From Bacillota bacterium (lineage in GTDB: Bacteria; Bacillota; Clostridia; Tissierellales; Sedimentibacteraceae): DNA of 15,725 bases. The DNA is taken from NCBI GenBank assembly GCA_029239575.1, contig JARBUP010000038.1, positions 1 to 15,725 of the forward strand, written 5' to 3'. The position numbers were made by a program, and so were the translations under genes. The notes under the pieces are model-generated. The model ran no database searches. It saw only the letters and a list, made by a program, of their open reading frames with translations, and was not told the origin of the DNA. Positions 5,760 to 12,483 of this stretch are shown here, piece after piece. How positions within the stretch are numbered: position 1 is the first letter of the stretch; every line of letters begins with the position of its first letter.

Positions 5760-7103
5760 TTATACTAATCCTTGTGCCATCATTGCATCTGCAATTTTTT
5801 TGAATCCTGCTAAGTTAGCTCCTGCTACTAAGTTATAGCCTAAACCAACTTCTTCAGCTGCGTGCATTGCATTGTCATGAATGTTTTTCATGATTCCAGC
5901 AAGTTTAGCATCAACTTCTTCAAATGACCAAGAGTATCTCATAGAGTTTTGGCTCATTTCTAATGCTGAAACTGCAACTCCACCAGCATTAACTGCTTTT
6001 GAAGGAGCAACTACTATACCTTTTTCCATTAAGTATGCTAATGCATCATTTGTTGTAGGCATATTTGAAACTTCTATATAATATTTAGCTCCGCTTTCAA
6101 CTATTAACTTAGCTTCTTCCATTCTAACTTCGTTTTGAGTAGCGCATGGCATATAAACATCAGCTTTAACTTCCCATGGTTTTTTACCAGCAAAGAAAGG
6201 AACTCCGAATTTGTCTGCATAATCTTGAACTTTGTCTCTTCCTGATGATCTCATTTCAAGCATGTATTCAACTTTTTCGCCAACTACGCCGTTTTCATCA
6301 TATACATATCCGTCTGGACCAGAAATAGCAACAACTTTTCCGCCTAACTCATTAATCTTTTCAACAGTTCCCCAAGATACGTTACCGAATCCTGATACTA
6401 CAAATGTTTTTCCAGCTACTTCTTCATTGAAGTGTTTGAATACTTCTCTTGCAAAGTAAACTGCGCCGTATCCTGTAGCTTCAGTTCTTGCTAAAGAACC
6501 ACCAAATGGTATTCCTTTACCTGTTAACACTCCATTTTCATAAGCGCCTTTAATTCTTTTGTATTGTCCAAATAAGTAACCAATTTCTCTTCCACCAACA
6601 CCGATATCACCAGCTGGAACGTCAGTGTCTGGTCCTATATGTCTGTATAATTCAGTCATAAAAGCTTGACAGAAACGCATAACTTCTGCATCTGATTTTC
6701 CTCTAGGGTCAAAATCAGAACCACCTTTACCTCCACCTATAGGAAGTCCAGTTAATGAATCTTTAAATGTTTGTTCAAATCCTAAGAATTTCAAAATGCT
6801 TAAGTTAACTGATTGATGGAATCTTAAACCACCTTTGTATGGTCCTATTGCACTATTGAATTGTATTCTATATCCAGTATTAACATTAACTTTTCCTTGA
6901 TCATCTACCCAAGTTACTCTGAATGATATTGATCTTTCTGGCTCTACTAATCTTTCTAATAAAGAATATTTCTCATATTCAGGATGTTTTTCAATCGATG
7001 GTGCTAAAGTAGTCAAAACTTCTTCTACTGTTTGAATGAATTCTGGCTCGCTTGCGTTTTTTACTCTAACTTGCTCAATTACTTTTTCAATATAAGCGTT
7101 CAT
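5760..7103 (-). CDS. gdhA: Glutamate dehydrogenase, hexameric type, probably NAD-specific
   Basis: A 447-aa family I glutamate dehydrogenase that interconverts glutamate with 2-oxoglutarate plus ammonia. The active-site lysines and acid are present at one residue offset from the Clostridium symbiosum enzyme: Lys90 (PYKGG), Lys114 (TFKDSL), Lys126 (GGGKGG), Asp166 (PAGDIGVGG) and Ser379. The coenzyme domain has GFGNVSWG (238-245) and ISGPDG (260-265). Phe239 and Pro263 correspond to Phe238 and Pro262 of the NAD-specific C. symbiosum enzyme; the NADP-specific E. coli enzyme has serines there. NAD(H) use, and hence glutamate catabolism, is therefore inferred. The ATG at 7103 follows GGAGG by 7 nt. 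The gene has its own promoter and terminator. Confidence 0.96.
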   Translation of the reverse strand: MNAYIEKVIEQVRVKNASEPEFIQTVEEVLTTLAPSIEKHPEYEKYSLLERLVEPERSISFRVTWVDDQGKVNVNTGYRIQFNSAIGPYKGGLRFHQSVNLSILKFLGFEQTFKDSLTGLPIGGGKGGSDFDPRGKSDAEVMRFCQAFMTELYRHIGPDTDVPAGDIGVGGREIGYLFGQYKRIKGAYENGVLTGKGIPFGGSLARTEATGYGAVYFAREVFKHFNEEVAGKTFVVSGFGNVSWGTVEKINELGGKVVAISGPDGYVYDENGVVGEKVEYMLEMRSSGRDKVQDYADKFGVPFFAGKKPWEVKADVYMPCATQNEVRMEEAKLIVESGAKYYIEVSNMPTTNDALAYLMEKGIVVAPSKAVNAGGVAVSALEMSQNSMRYSWSFEEVDAKLAGIMKNIHDNAMHAAEEVGLGYNLVAGANLAGFKKIADAMMAQGLV

Positions 7104-7151
7104 TTCTAATCCTCCAAAATTTTATAGAATTCAGTTGCAATTCACGATTTA

Positions 7152-7179
7152 ATTATAACAAATTTTAAATGCTTTACAA
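7152..7179 (-). promoter_or_regulatory. Candidate gdh promoter
   Basis: On the minus strand, -35 TTGTAA (7179-7174) is 16 nt from a perfect -10 TATAAT (7157-7152). Transcription would start near 7145, giving a leader of about 42 nt that contains GGAGG. Confidence 0.55.
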
Positions 7180-7452
7180 CTTTTATTTGTGATTTTTCTA
7201 TTACCATTTGTTAATATCCAAGATTTTAGCTCACATAAGTATTTTACAATGTGCTTAAATTAATTTAAAATTAAATTATTTAATTTTAATTAAATAACAT
7301 GTTAATAAATCGTAACAAAAACATGCAATAAAAAAATATAAAATTGCATTATATTATAATTATTGATAAATCATTACTAAATAAATTAAATTTCTTCTGC
7401 ATATCATCCTGAGCTTAGTGAACCCTATAGATTCAATGTGATTTAATATTTT

Positions 7453-7500
7453 AATAATATACCTTTTAGGTAAAAATCATATTATATTAGGTATATTATT
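7453..7500. repeat. 12-bp perfect inverted repeat upstream of the rex terminator
   Basis: AATAATATACCT (7453-7464) and AGGTATATTATT (7489-7500) are exact reverse complements with a 24-nt spacer. A smaller hairpin, TACCT-TTT-AGGTA (7460-7472), competes with the left arm. Its function is unknown; it could be a remnant of a small insertion or a secondary RNA structure. Confidence 0.5.
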
Positions 7501-7505
7501 TTAAT

Positions 7506-7538
7506 AAAAAAAACAGAGTTAACAACAACTCTGTTTTA
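7506..7538 (-). terminator. Intrinsic terminator of rex
   Basis: A perfect 10-bp stem, AAACAGAGTT (7511-7520) with AACTCTGTTT (7527-7536), extended by A-T pairs, has a 6-nt loop. Read on the minus strand it ends in a run of T. It starts a few bases after the rex stop codon. Confidence 0.85.
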
Positions 7539-7541
7539 GTA

Positions 7542-8183
7542 TTACTCTTTATTATTTAAATTATTATAATAATATGTCAATGAAAATAAACTTTCATTTA
7601 AATGTACATTTTCAACATACACACCTTCTGGCATATTTAAATCTTTCGGCGCAAAATTCCATATTGCTTTTATGCCGCAAGACACAACTTTTTCTGCTAT
7701 TTGTTGACTAACATTTTTAGGAGTACAAATTACAGCAATATCAACATGTTCTTTGTTTAAGAAACCTTCTAATTCATCTATATCCCTTATTTCAGAATTT
7801 CTTATAGATAAACCTATCATTTTTGGATTTTTATCAAACAATCCAACAATTTCATAATCGGCCTCATAAAAACCTGTATAATTAGCAATTGCCTGACCTA
7901 TATTACCAGCGCCTATAATTATTAGTTTGTATTTTTTGTCAAGTCCTAATATTTTAGCTATTTCTACACGTAAATGTTCTACTTCATAGCCAAAACCTTG
8001 TTGACCAAATCCACCAAAGTTGTTTAAATCTTGACGAATTTGCGATGCAGAAAAACCTGTCATTTCGCTTAATTCTCTTGATGATGTTTTTGTTATACCT
8101 AATTTAATTAATTCACCGAGATACCTGTAATATTTTGGTAGCCTTCTAATTACAGCAGGTGAAATTTTTCCGTTCTTATCCAT
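7542..8183 (-). CDS. rex: Redox-sensing transcriptional repressor Rex
   Basis: A 213-aa Rex protein, the normal length. It senses the NADH/NAD ratio and represses fermentation and electron-transfer genes when NADH is low. An N-terminal winged helix (about 1-80, including SASQIRQDLNNFGGFG at 46-60) binds DNA. A Rossmann domain follows with GAGNIG (91-96) and the acidic residue Asp117 (GLFDKNP) at the end of the second strand, which favours NAD(H) over NADP(H). The C-terminal helix supports domain-swapped dimers. The start is ATG at 8183, because GGAGG (8192-8196 in revcomp) is 8 nt upstream. An in-frame TTG further upstream at 8213 would include the ribosome binding site and is rejected. It is monocistronic, with a terminator. 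Confidence 0.96.
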   Translation of the reverse strand: MDKNGKISPAVIRRLPKYYRYLGELIKLGITKTSSRELSEMTGFSASQIRQDLNNFGGFGQQGFGYEVEHLRVEIAKILGLDKKYKLIIIGAGNIGQAIANYTGFYEADYEIVGLFDKNPKMIGLSIRNSEIRDIDELEGFLNKEHVDIAVICTPKNVSQQIAEKVVSCGIKAIWNFAPKDLNMPEGVYVENVHLNESLFSLTYYYNNLNNKE

Positions 8184-8203
8184 ATATTCATCCTCCTGCG
8201 TAT

Positions 8204-8232
8204 ATTTTAACAAACATTCCGAATAATTGCAA
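8204..8232 (-). promoter_or_regulatory. Candidate rex promoter with a Rex half-site
   Basis: On the minus strand, TTGCAA (8232-8227) is 17 nt from TAAAAT (8209-8204). The start would fall near 8197, right at the ribosome binding site, giving a leader of only about 14 nt. The sequence TTGTTAA (8212-8206), one half of the clostridial Rex operator, overlaps the -10. The second half is not recognisable. Confidence 0.4.
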
Positions 8233-8329
8233 TAGTTTTTTTGTTAAAAAAAAATTTTTTGTGTAATAAATAACGAACTTTATTTCAACCCAAATAGCGA
8301 AATATTTTTCATGATTTTACGAATTATTA

Positions 8330-8953
8330 TTATGAATTTTTCATTACTATACTTTCTACAACATTTACTGCTTCTTCACAAGCATCACAACATTTTTCTA
8401 ATCTATTATATCCAATAGTCCAGTTCATTAATTCAATTGCATCATTAGAATTTAAATGTAATGTTCTCATAGCTTCTATATAAAGATTATCTCCATCTTC
8501 TTCCAATCTATTTACTATTACGATTCCTTTGTGTATTTCTTTTGATTTACGGAAATTTTTAAATTCTACTAATGTTTCCTTTAACGCTTCACAACTTTTT
8601 ACGATTATTTTACAAAATCTAATAGCTTCTTCTTTAATTTGTAAGACATTAAACATGTACATATGAGATAATACATCTTCAATGCAATCAGTTATATCAT
8701 CAATTTCATGAACTAAAAGAATAATATCTTCTCTTTCTATTGGTGTAATAAATTCATGAGCTAATTTTCTTGTTATTTCATGTCCTTTTAAATCTGCCTC
8801 ATGTTCTATATCATGCATTAATTTCATTTTTTGCTGTAATTCACCTGCATTATAATTATCCAATGTTTCTTCTAACATTTTTGCAGCAGTACAGCAGTAC
8901 TCAGATAATTCTACAAATTTATCAAAATAATCATAATCATTCTTACGTGCCAT
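8330..8953 (-). CDS. DUF47 family PhoU-like phosphate transport regulator
   Basis: A 207-aa all-helical protein of the DUF47/PhoU_div family (PF01865), the usual length. The E/D-rich metal-binding motifs of PhoU-like proteins are present: EHEAD (50-54), HEIDDITDCIED (82-93) and EKCCDACEEA (186-195). Such proteins are commonly encoded with PiT permeases and are thought to regulate phosphate uptake through them. Here it lies 31 nt downstream of the PiT gene on the same strand, so the two form an operon, with the permease first. The ATG at 8953 follows GAGAGG. No clear terminator separates it from rex, so some read-through into rex is possible. Several cysteines (20, 21, 188, 189, 192) are present; their role is unknown. 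Confidence 0.92.
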   Translation of the reverse strand: MARKNDYDYFDKFVELSEYCCTAAKMLEETLDNYNAGELQQKMKLMHDIEHEADLKGHEITRKLAHEFITPIEREDIILLVHEIDDITDCIEDVLSHMYMFNVLQIKEEAIRFCKIIVKSCEALKETLVEFKNFRKSKEIHKGIVIVNRLEEDGDNLYIEAMRTLHLNSNDAIELMNWTIGYNRLEKCCDACEEAVNVVESIVMKNS

Positions 8954-8984
8954 AATATACCTCTCCGATTTTATATTTTATTTA

Positions 8985-10037
8985 TTAAAAAATTACAAGA
9001 AATAGTTTGGCCATTAAATAACCAATTAATCCACAGCCTGGGAATGTTAATATCCAAGTCATAACCATTTCTTTAACTAATCCCCAATTAACTGAAGATA
9101 GTCTCTTAGCTGCTCCAACACCCATTATTGATGTTGTTTTAGTATGGGTTGTACTTACAGGAATTCCAGTAAGTGATGAAACTAATAAACAAGTTGCTGC
9201 TGCTAAATCTGCAGAGAATCCCTGATATTTTTGAAGTTTACACATGTCCATACCAACAGATTTAATTATTTTATAACCACCAATTGATGTTCCAAGAGCC
9301 ATAACTATAGAACAAAGCATCATCATCCAAATAGGTATTTGAAAACTTGTTACATCCGCTTGTCCATTTGCAAGGAATATTCCTAACATAAAAACTCCCA
9401 TAAACTTCTGCCCATCTTGGGCTCCATGCATAAATGCCATTGCAGCACCACCGGCTACTTGAGCATTTTGGAAAAACACATTTGTTTTTGCCCGACTAAT
9501 TCTTTTGCAAATTAATTCTGTTGTTTTTACTACAAGCCATCCAAAACCAAAACCCATGAATGTAGATAAAATCAATCCATAAACAACTTTAATCCACGCT
9601 GCACCGTTTATTCCATCAAAACCATTGTGTAAAGCTATAGCCGCCCCAGAAATTCCTGCAATTAAAGCATGACTTTCACTTGTAGGTATACCAAAATACC
9701 AAGCTGCTGTAGCCCATGTAACAATTGCAAAAAGTGCTGCACAAAGAGCTATAAGTGCCTCTCTTGAATTGCCACCAAAGTCAACCATTTTATAAATTGT
9801 TTGAGCAACATTAGCATTTATCATTGTCATAATAAATACTCCAAAAAAATTAAAAATTGCCGCCATTATTATTGCTGACTTAGCATCTATAGATCGAGTA
9901 GAAACGCATGTTGCGATTGCATTAGGTGCATCAGTCCAACCATTAACTAATATAACTCCTAATGTCAATAAAGCAGTAACCAACAACACTGGGTTCGATG
10001 TAAGCTGGCTAATAAAATCAAAAAATGAAATTGTCAT
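8985..10037 (-). CDS. pit: Inorganic phosphate transporter, PiT family
   Basis: A 350-aa polytopic permease of the PiT family (PF01384), low-affinity phosphate uptake coupled to protons or sodium. The two inverted family signatures are visible. The first is NGWTDAPNAIA (32-42) followed by GIPTSESHALIAGISGA (116-132). The second is AFMHGAQDGQK (201-211) followed by GIPVSTTHTK (291-300). The first motif reads NGWTDAPNA instead of the classical GANDxANA, a divergence in an otherwise conventional protein. About ten hydrophobic segments are present. The ATG at 10037 has AGGAG 7 nt upstream. It is the first gene of a two-gene operon with the PhoU-like protein. Possible PhoP-type boxes lie upstream. 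Confidence 0.95.
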   Translation of the reverse strand: MTISFFDFISQLTSNPVLLVTALLTLGVILVNGWTDAPNAIATCVSTRSIDAKSAIIMAAIFNFFGVFIMTMINANVAQTIYKMVDFGGNSREALIALCAALFAIVTWATAAWYFGIPTSESHALIAGISGAAIALHNGFDGINGAAWIKVVYGLILSTFMGFGFGWLVVKTTELICKRISRAKTNVFFQNAQVAGGAAMAFMHGAQDGQKFMGVFMLGIFLANGQADVTSFQIPIWMMMLCSIVMALGTSIGGYKIIKSVGMDMCKLQKYQGFSADLAAATCLLVSSLTGIPVSTTHTKTTSIMGVGAAKRLSSVNWGLVKEMVMTWILTFPGCGLIGYLMAKLFLVIF

Positions 10038-10091
10038 TTAAATCTCCTATCATTAATACAAAAATTATTTTATTATTAATACGTTTTTAAT

Positions 10092-10130
10092 TTTACAACA
10101 ACTTAACACAATTATCTACTATTTTTTACA
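10092..10130 (+). promoter_or_regulatory. Possible PhoP-box array upstream of pit
   Basis: TTTACA (10092-10097), TTAACA (10103-10108) and TTTACA (10125-10130) match the TT(A/T/C)ACA hexamer bound by PhoP in Bacillus subtilis. Their starts are spaced 11 and 22 nt apart, and a degenerate TCTACT lies between the last two. The array overlaps the predicted pit promoter. Hexamers of this kind arise easily in AT-rich DNA, so this is tentative. Confidence 0.3.
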
Positions 10131-10139
10131 TAATTCCAA
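10111..10139 (-). promoter_or_regulatory. Candidate promoter of the pit-DUF47 operon
   Basis: On the minus strand, -35 TTGGAA (10139-10134) is 17 nt from -10 GATAAT (10116-10111). The start would fall near 10104, leaving a leader of about 66 nt. Confidence 0.45.
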
Positions 10140-10196
10140 AAATTAATACTTTTTACAAATGTACTCATATAATTTCATTATATTTATATTGTAAGA

Positions 10197-10261
10197 TTGT
10201 TTAAATTTCAATTTATTATATAATTCCTATTGTAACTCTTTTTAAATACAGTGAATATAAT
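10197..10261 (+). promoter_or_regulatory. Promoter region of the substrate-binding lipoprotein gene
   Basis: Two perfect -10 boxes TATAAT are present. The one at 10219-10224 has a weak -35 TTGTTT (10197-10202) at 16 nt. The one at 10256-10261 has TTGTAA about 20 nt upstream, a long spacer. I cannot decide which one is used. Confidence 0.35.
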
Positions 10262-10291
10262 ACCCTATGTTTATAAAAGCAGGAGGTTTTT

Positions 10292-11293
10292 ATGAAAAAA
10301 TTTATTTCTTTACTTTTAGTGGTATTGCTTGTTGCATCATTGCTTGGTGGCTGTAAGCAAGAAACTAAAAGTCAAAATGTTCGACTAGTTGAAGTTACAC
10401 ACTCAGTATTTTATTCACCTATGTACGTAGCTATTGAAAAAGGATTCTTTGAAAAAAATGGAGTTACTGTTGAACTAACAAACGGTGGTGGCGCTGACAA
10501 AACTATGGCAGCGTTAGTAAGCGGAGAAGCAGATGTAGCATTTTGTGGACCTGAAGCAAGCGTATATGTTTACAATCAAGGACGTGAAGATTATGCAATT
10601 AACTTTGCACAATTAACTCAAAGAGATGGCTCTTTCATAGTAGGAAGAGTGGACGATGATAATTTTTCTGTTGACAAAATTAAGGGAAAAACTATTCTTG
10701 GTGGAAGAAAAGGCGGAGTGCCTTTAATGACATTAGAATATGTTTTAAAACAAAATGGTTTAACACCGGGTGTTGATGTTAATGTTAGAACTGATATTCA
10801 GTTTGACATGATGGCTGGAGCATTTGCATCAGGCGAAGCTGATTACACAACTTTATTTGAACCATTGGCATCAACATTTGAGCTTCAAGGAAAAGGATAT
10901 GTTGTAGGATCAGTTGGCGAATTAGCAGGATATATTCCATATACATGTTTTTCTACATTAAAAAGCAATATAGAAAAGAAACCAGAAATGATTCAAGGCT
11001 TTACAAATGCTCTTTACGAAGGAATGGTATGGGTTCAAGATCATACTTCAAAAGAAGTTGCTGAAGCTATAGCTCCACAATTCCCTGACTCACAAGTAGA
11101 CTTTTTAGCAAGTGTTGTTCAAAGATATAAAGATCTAAATACATGGAATCCTGACTTAGTGTTAGGAGAAGACGGTTATAATAGGCTTATAGACATAATG
11201 AAAACTGCTGGTGAATTAGAAGAAGGAGCTCCTTACGATAAAATTCAAACTCCTGATTTTGCTTTAAAAGCTAAAGATAATTACAAAAAATAA
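10292..11293 (+). CDS. ABC transporter substrate-binding lipoprotein, NMT1/THI5-like (SsuA-type fold)
   Basis: A 333-aa exported lipoprotein. The signal peptide ends in a lipobox LLGGC with Cys21 as the lipidated residue. The mature part is a periplasmic-binding fold of the NMT1/THI5 or SsuA/TauA group. VFYSPMYVAIEKGFFEKNG (39-57) is the family's N-terminal signature, followed by LVSGEADVAFCGPEA (75-89) and ASGEADYTTLFEP (179-191). Relatives bind thiamine pyrimidine precursors, sulfonates, taurine, nitrate or riboflavin, and the ligand cannot be chosen from the sequence. The ATG at 10292 is 5 nt from AGGAGG. No permease or ATPase lies beside it, and a terminator follows directly. It must therefore serve a transporter encoded elsewhere or act as a solo binding protein. 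Confidence 0.9.
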   Translation: MKKFISLLLVVLLVASLLGGCKQETKSQNVRLVEVTHSVFYSPMYVAIEKGFFEKNGVTVELTNGGGADKTMAALVSGEADVAFCGPEASVYVYNQGREDYAINFAQLTQRDGSFIVGRVDDDNFSVDKIKGKTILGGRKGGVPLMTLEYVLKQNGLTPGVDVNVRTDIQFDMMAGAFASGEADYTTLFEPLASTFELQGKGYVVGSVGELAGYIPYTCFSTLKSNIEKKPEMIQGFTNALYEGMVWVQDHTSKEVAEAIAPQFPDSQVDFLASVVQRYKDLNTWNPDLVLGEDGYNRLIDIMKTAGELEEGAPYDKIQTPDFALKAKDNYKK

Positions 11294-11296
11294 AAT

Positions 11297-11316
11297 AAGG
11301 GGCGCATACGCCCCTT
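11297..11316. terminator. GC-rich bidirectional terminator
   Basis: AAGGGGCG (11297-11304) pairs perfectly with CGCCCCTT (11309-11316) around a CATA tetraloop. It sits between the ends of two convergent genes. The T-rich tail is stronger on the minus strand (TTATTTTATTTTTT), so it should stop the gerM transcript well. The plus-strand tail is weaker. Confidence 0.88.
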
Positions 11317-11337
11317 TATAAAATTCTTGATGAATTT

Positions 11338-12387
11338 TTAATATTCATTAAATGCTGGTACTATGCCCTCATCTTCAAAATTAAGTCCTGCTTCTTCAAA
11401 TGTTAAGCCATCAATTTTATAATCTACATTAGCTATGTCTTTAAATTGTTGTAAACAAAGTACAACTATTTTATGCATATCTGTATATTCTTGTTCTGTT
11501 AAATTAACAGCACCGATTCCTAAATCTAAAACAGCTGTATCTCCAGCTATTTCAACATTCTTCAAATTAACACCATAAGGTATTTTATTACTTAATTGAG
11601 TATCTTTTGGTGCGCCAGTAAATAATTTTTCAATAACTGCTACTGCAGGATTATTAACTTTCTCTGCTGAGAATGTTACAGGAACATAATGACCTGCTAC
11701 TTCTGTATCAGGAGCTTTATAATAAACTGTATAATTTACTCCTGCTTCCTTACCATATAAGTTTATATTTTTTCTTTCAAAAGCAGTGTCAATAGCAAAT
11801 CCCTTTGATAATGATGCTAAAGCTTGACCTTCAACTAAAACTTGAACTTTGTTAATAGTTGCAAATTCAGTTAAAGTATAAGTTAAAGCTGAAATCATAT
11901 TTTCTTCTTGTTCAACTGATGCAGTATTTAAAATATTTTTGCTAAAATCAATTCTTGCTAAACCATCTTTAATAGACATTCCTAAAATTTCAGTTCCTTC
12001 AGGCAATACACCATGAAGTCCTGATTGCGCTATTCTTTTTTCCACATCTGAACCTACTACTAAACTTCTTAAAGTAGCTTTAGCAATTCCTTCTTCGAAT
12101 GGTATTTCAGTGTTGACTGGTACCACATAACCATTGTCATCTTCATAGTATGCAATAATTTCTTTCATTTTTGTATCAGCATCTACAGTTATAGTTTCGA
12201 CAGCTGGTTCACCTGATAAATCATCTTCAACAATTTCAAATTCAGTTAACCCAGATACATCTGCAACTTCTTCTTCACCATTGCTTTTTAAATTAGCCAT
12301 CATTTCTAAAGTACCACAACCTGTCATACCTAAAACCATACTAAAAACTAATGCCATAGACAATATTTTTTTATAAGCCAATTTCAC
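11338..12387 (-). CDS. gerM: GerM-like sporulation lipoprotein with two GerMN domains
   Basis: A 349-aa lipoprotein with a signal peptide ending at Cys24 (MTGC lipobox), an acidic linker (about 30-75) and two GerMN domains (about 75-195 and 218-335). In each domain, an IAYYEDDNGYVVPV or VYYKAPDTEVAGHYVPV strand is followed by a helix ending in L(V/F)xG and then an ARIDFSKN or AVLDLGIG segment. The tandem domains and length match B. subtilis GerM (about 366 aa). In Bacillus, GerM works with SpoIIQ in the engulfing mother cell-forespore assembly and is needed for germination. GTG at 12387 is only 2-3 nt from GGAGG. TTG at 12381, 8 nt away, is an equally plausible start and makes the protein two residues shorter. 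It may have its own promoter. Confidence 0.88.
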   Translation of the reverse strand: MKLAYKKILSMALVFSMVLGMTGCGTLEMMANLKSNGEEEVADVSGLTEFEIVEDDLSGEPAVETITVDADTKMKEIIAYYEDDNGYVVPVNTEIPFEEGIAKATLRSLVVGSDVEKRIAQSGLHGVLPEGTEILGMSIKDGLARIDFSKNILNTASVEQEENMISALTYTLTEFATINKVQVLVEGQALASLSKGFAIDTAFERKNINLYGKEAGVNYTVYYKAPDTEVAGHYVPVTFSAEKVNNPAVAVIEKLFTGAPKDTQLSNKIPYGVNLKNVEIAGDTAVLDLGIGAVNLTEQEYTDMHKIVVLCLQQFKDIANVDYKIDGLTFEEAGLNFEDEGIVPAFNEY

Positions 12388-12483
12388 ACCCTCCTCACGC
12401 CTTTATATATATAATTATATTAACCAAGCCTTGAAGATATGAAAGTTATTTTATTTTTTTTTGAACATGCCTTATAAAATTTT

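Larger units (their letters stand above)
7104..7541. other. Gene-free stretch between gdh and rex
   Basis: No credible coding sequence. It contains the gdh promoter, a very AT-rich palindrome (7265-7289), a short piece resembling a known dispersed repeat (7403-7420), a 12-bp inverted repeat (7453-7500) and the rex terminator. Confidence 0.6.

Noticed and set aside
7265..7289. 25-nt A/T-only palindrome upstream of gdh
   Set aside because: It consists only of A and T in a region of the same composition, and no operator family fits.
7299..7318. Rex operator upstream of gdh (TGTTAA ... TAACAA)
   Set aside because: The half-sites are two bases further apart than the TTGTTAA-N4-TTAACAA consensus allows, and the site is far from the gdh promoter.
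8184..8329. Terminator after the DUF47 gene
   Set aside because: Only weak AT-only stems were found; none has both a stable stem and a T-run.
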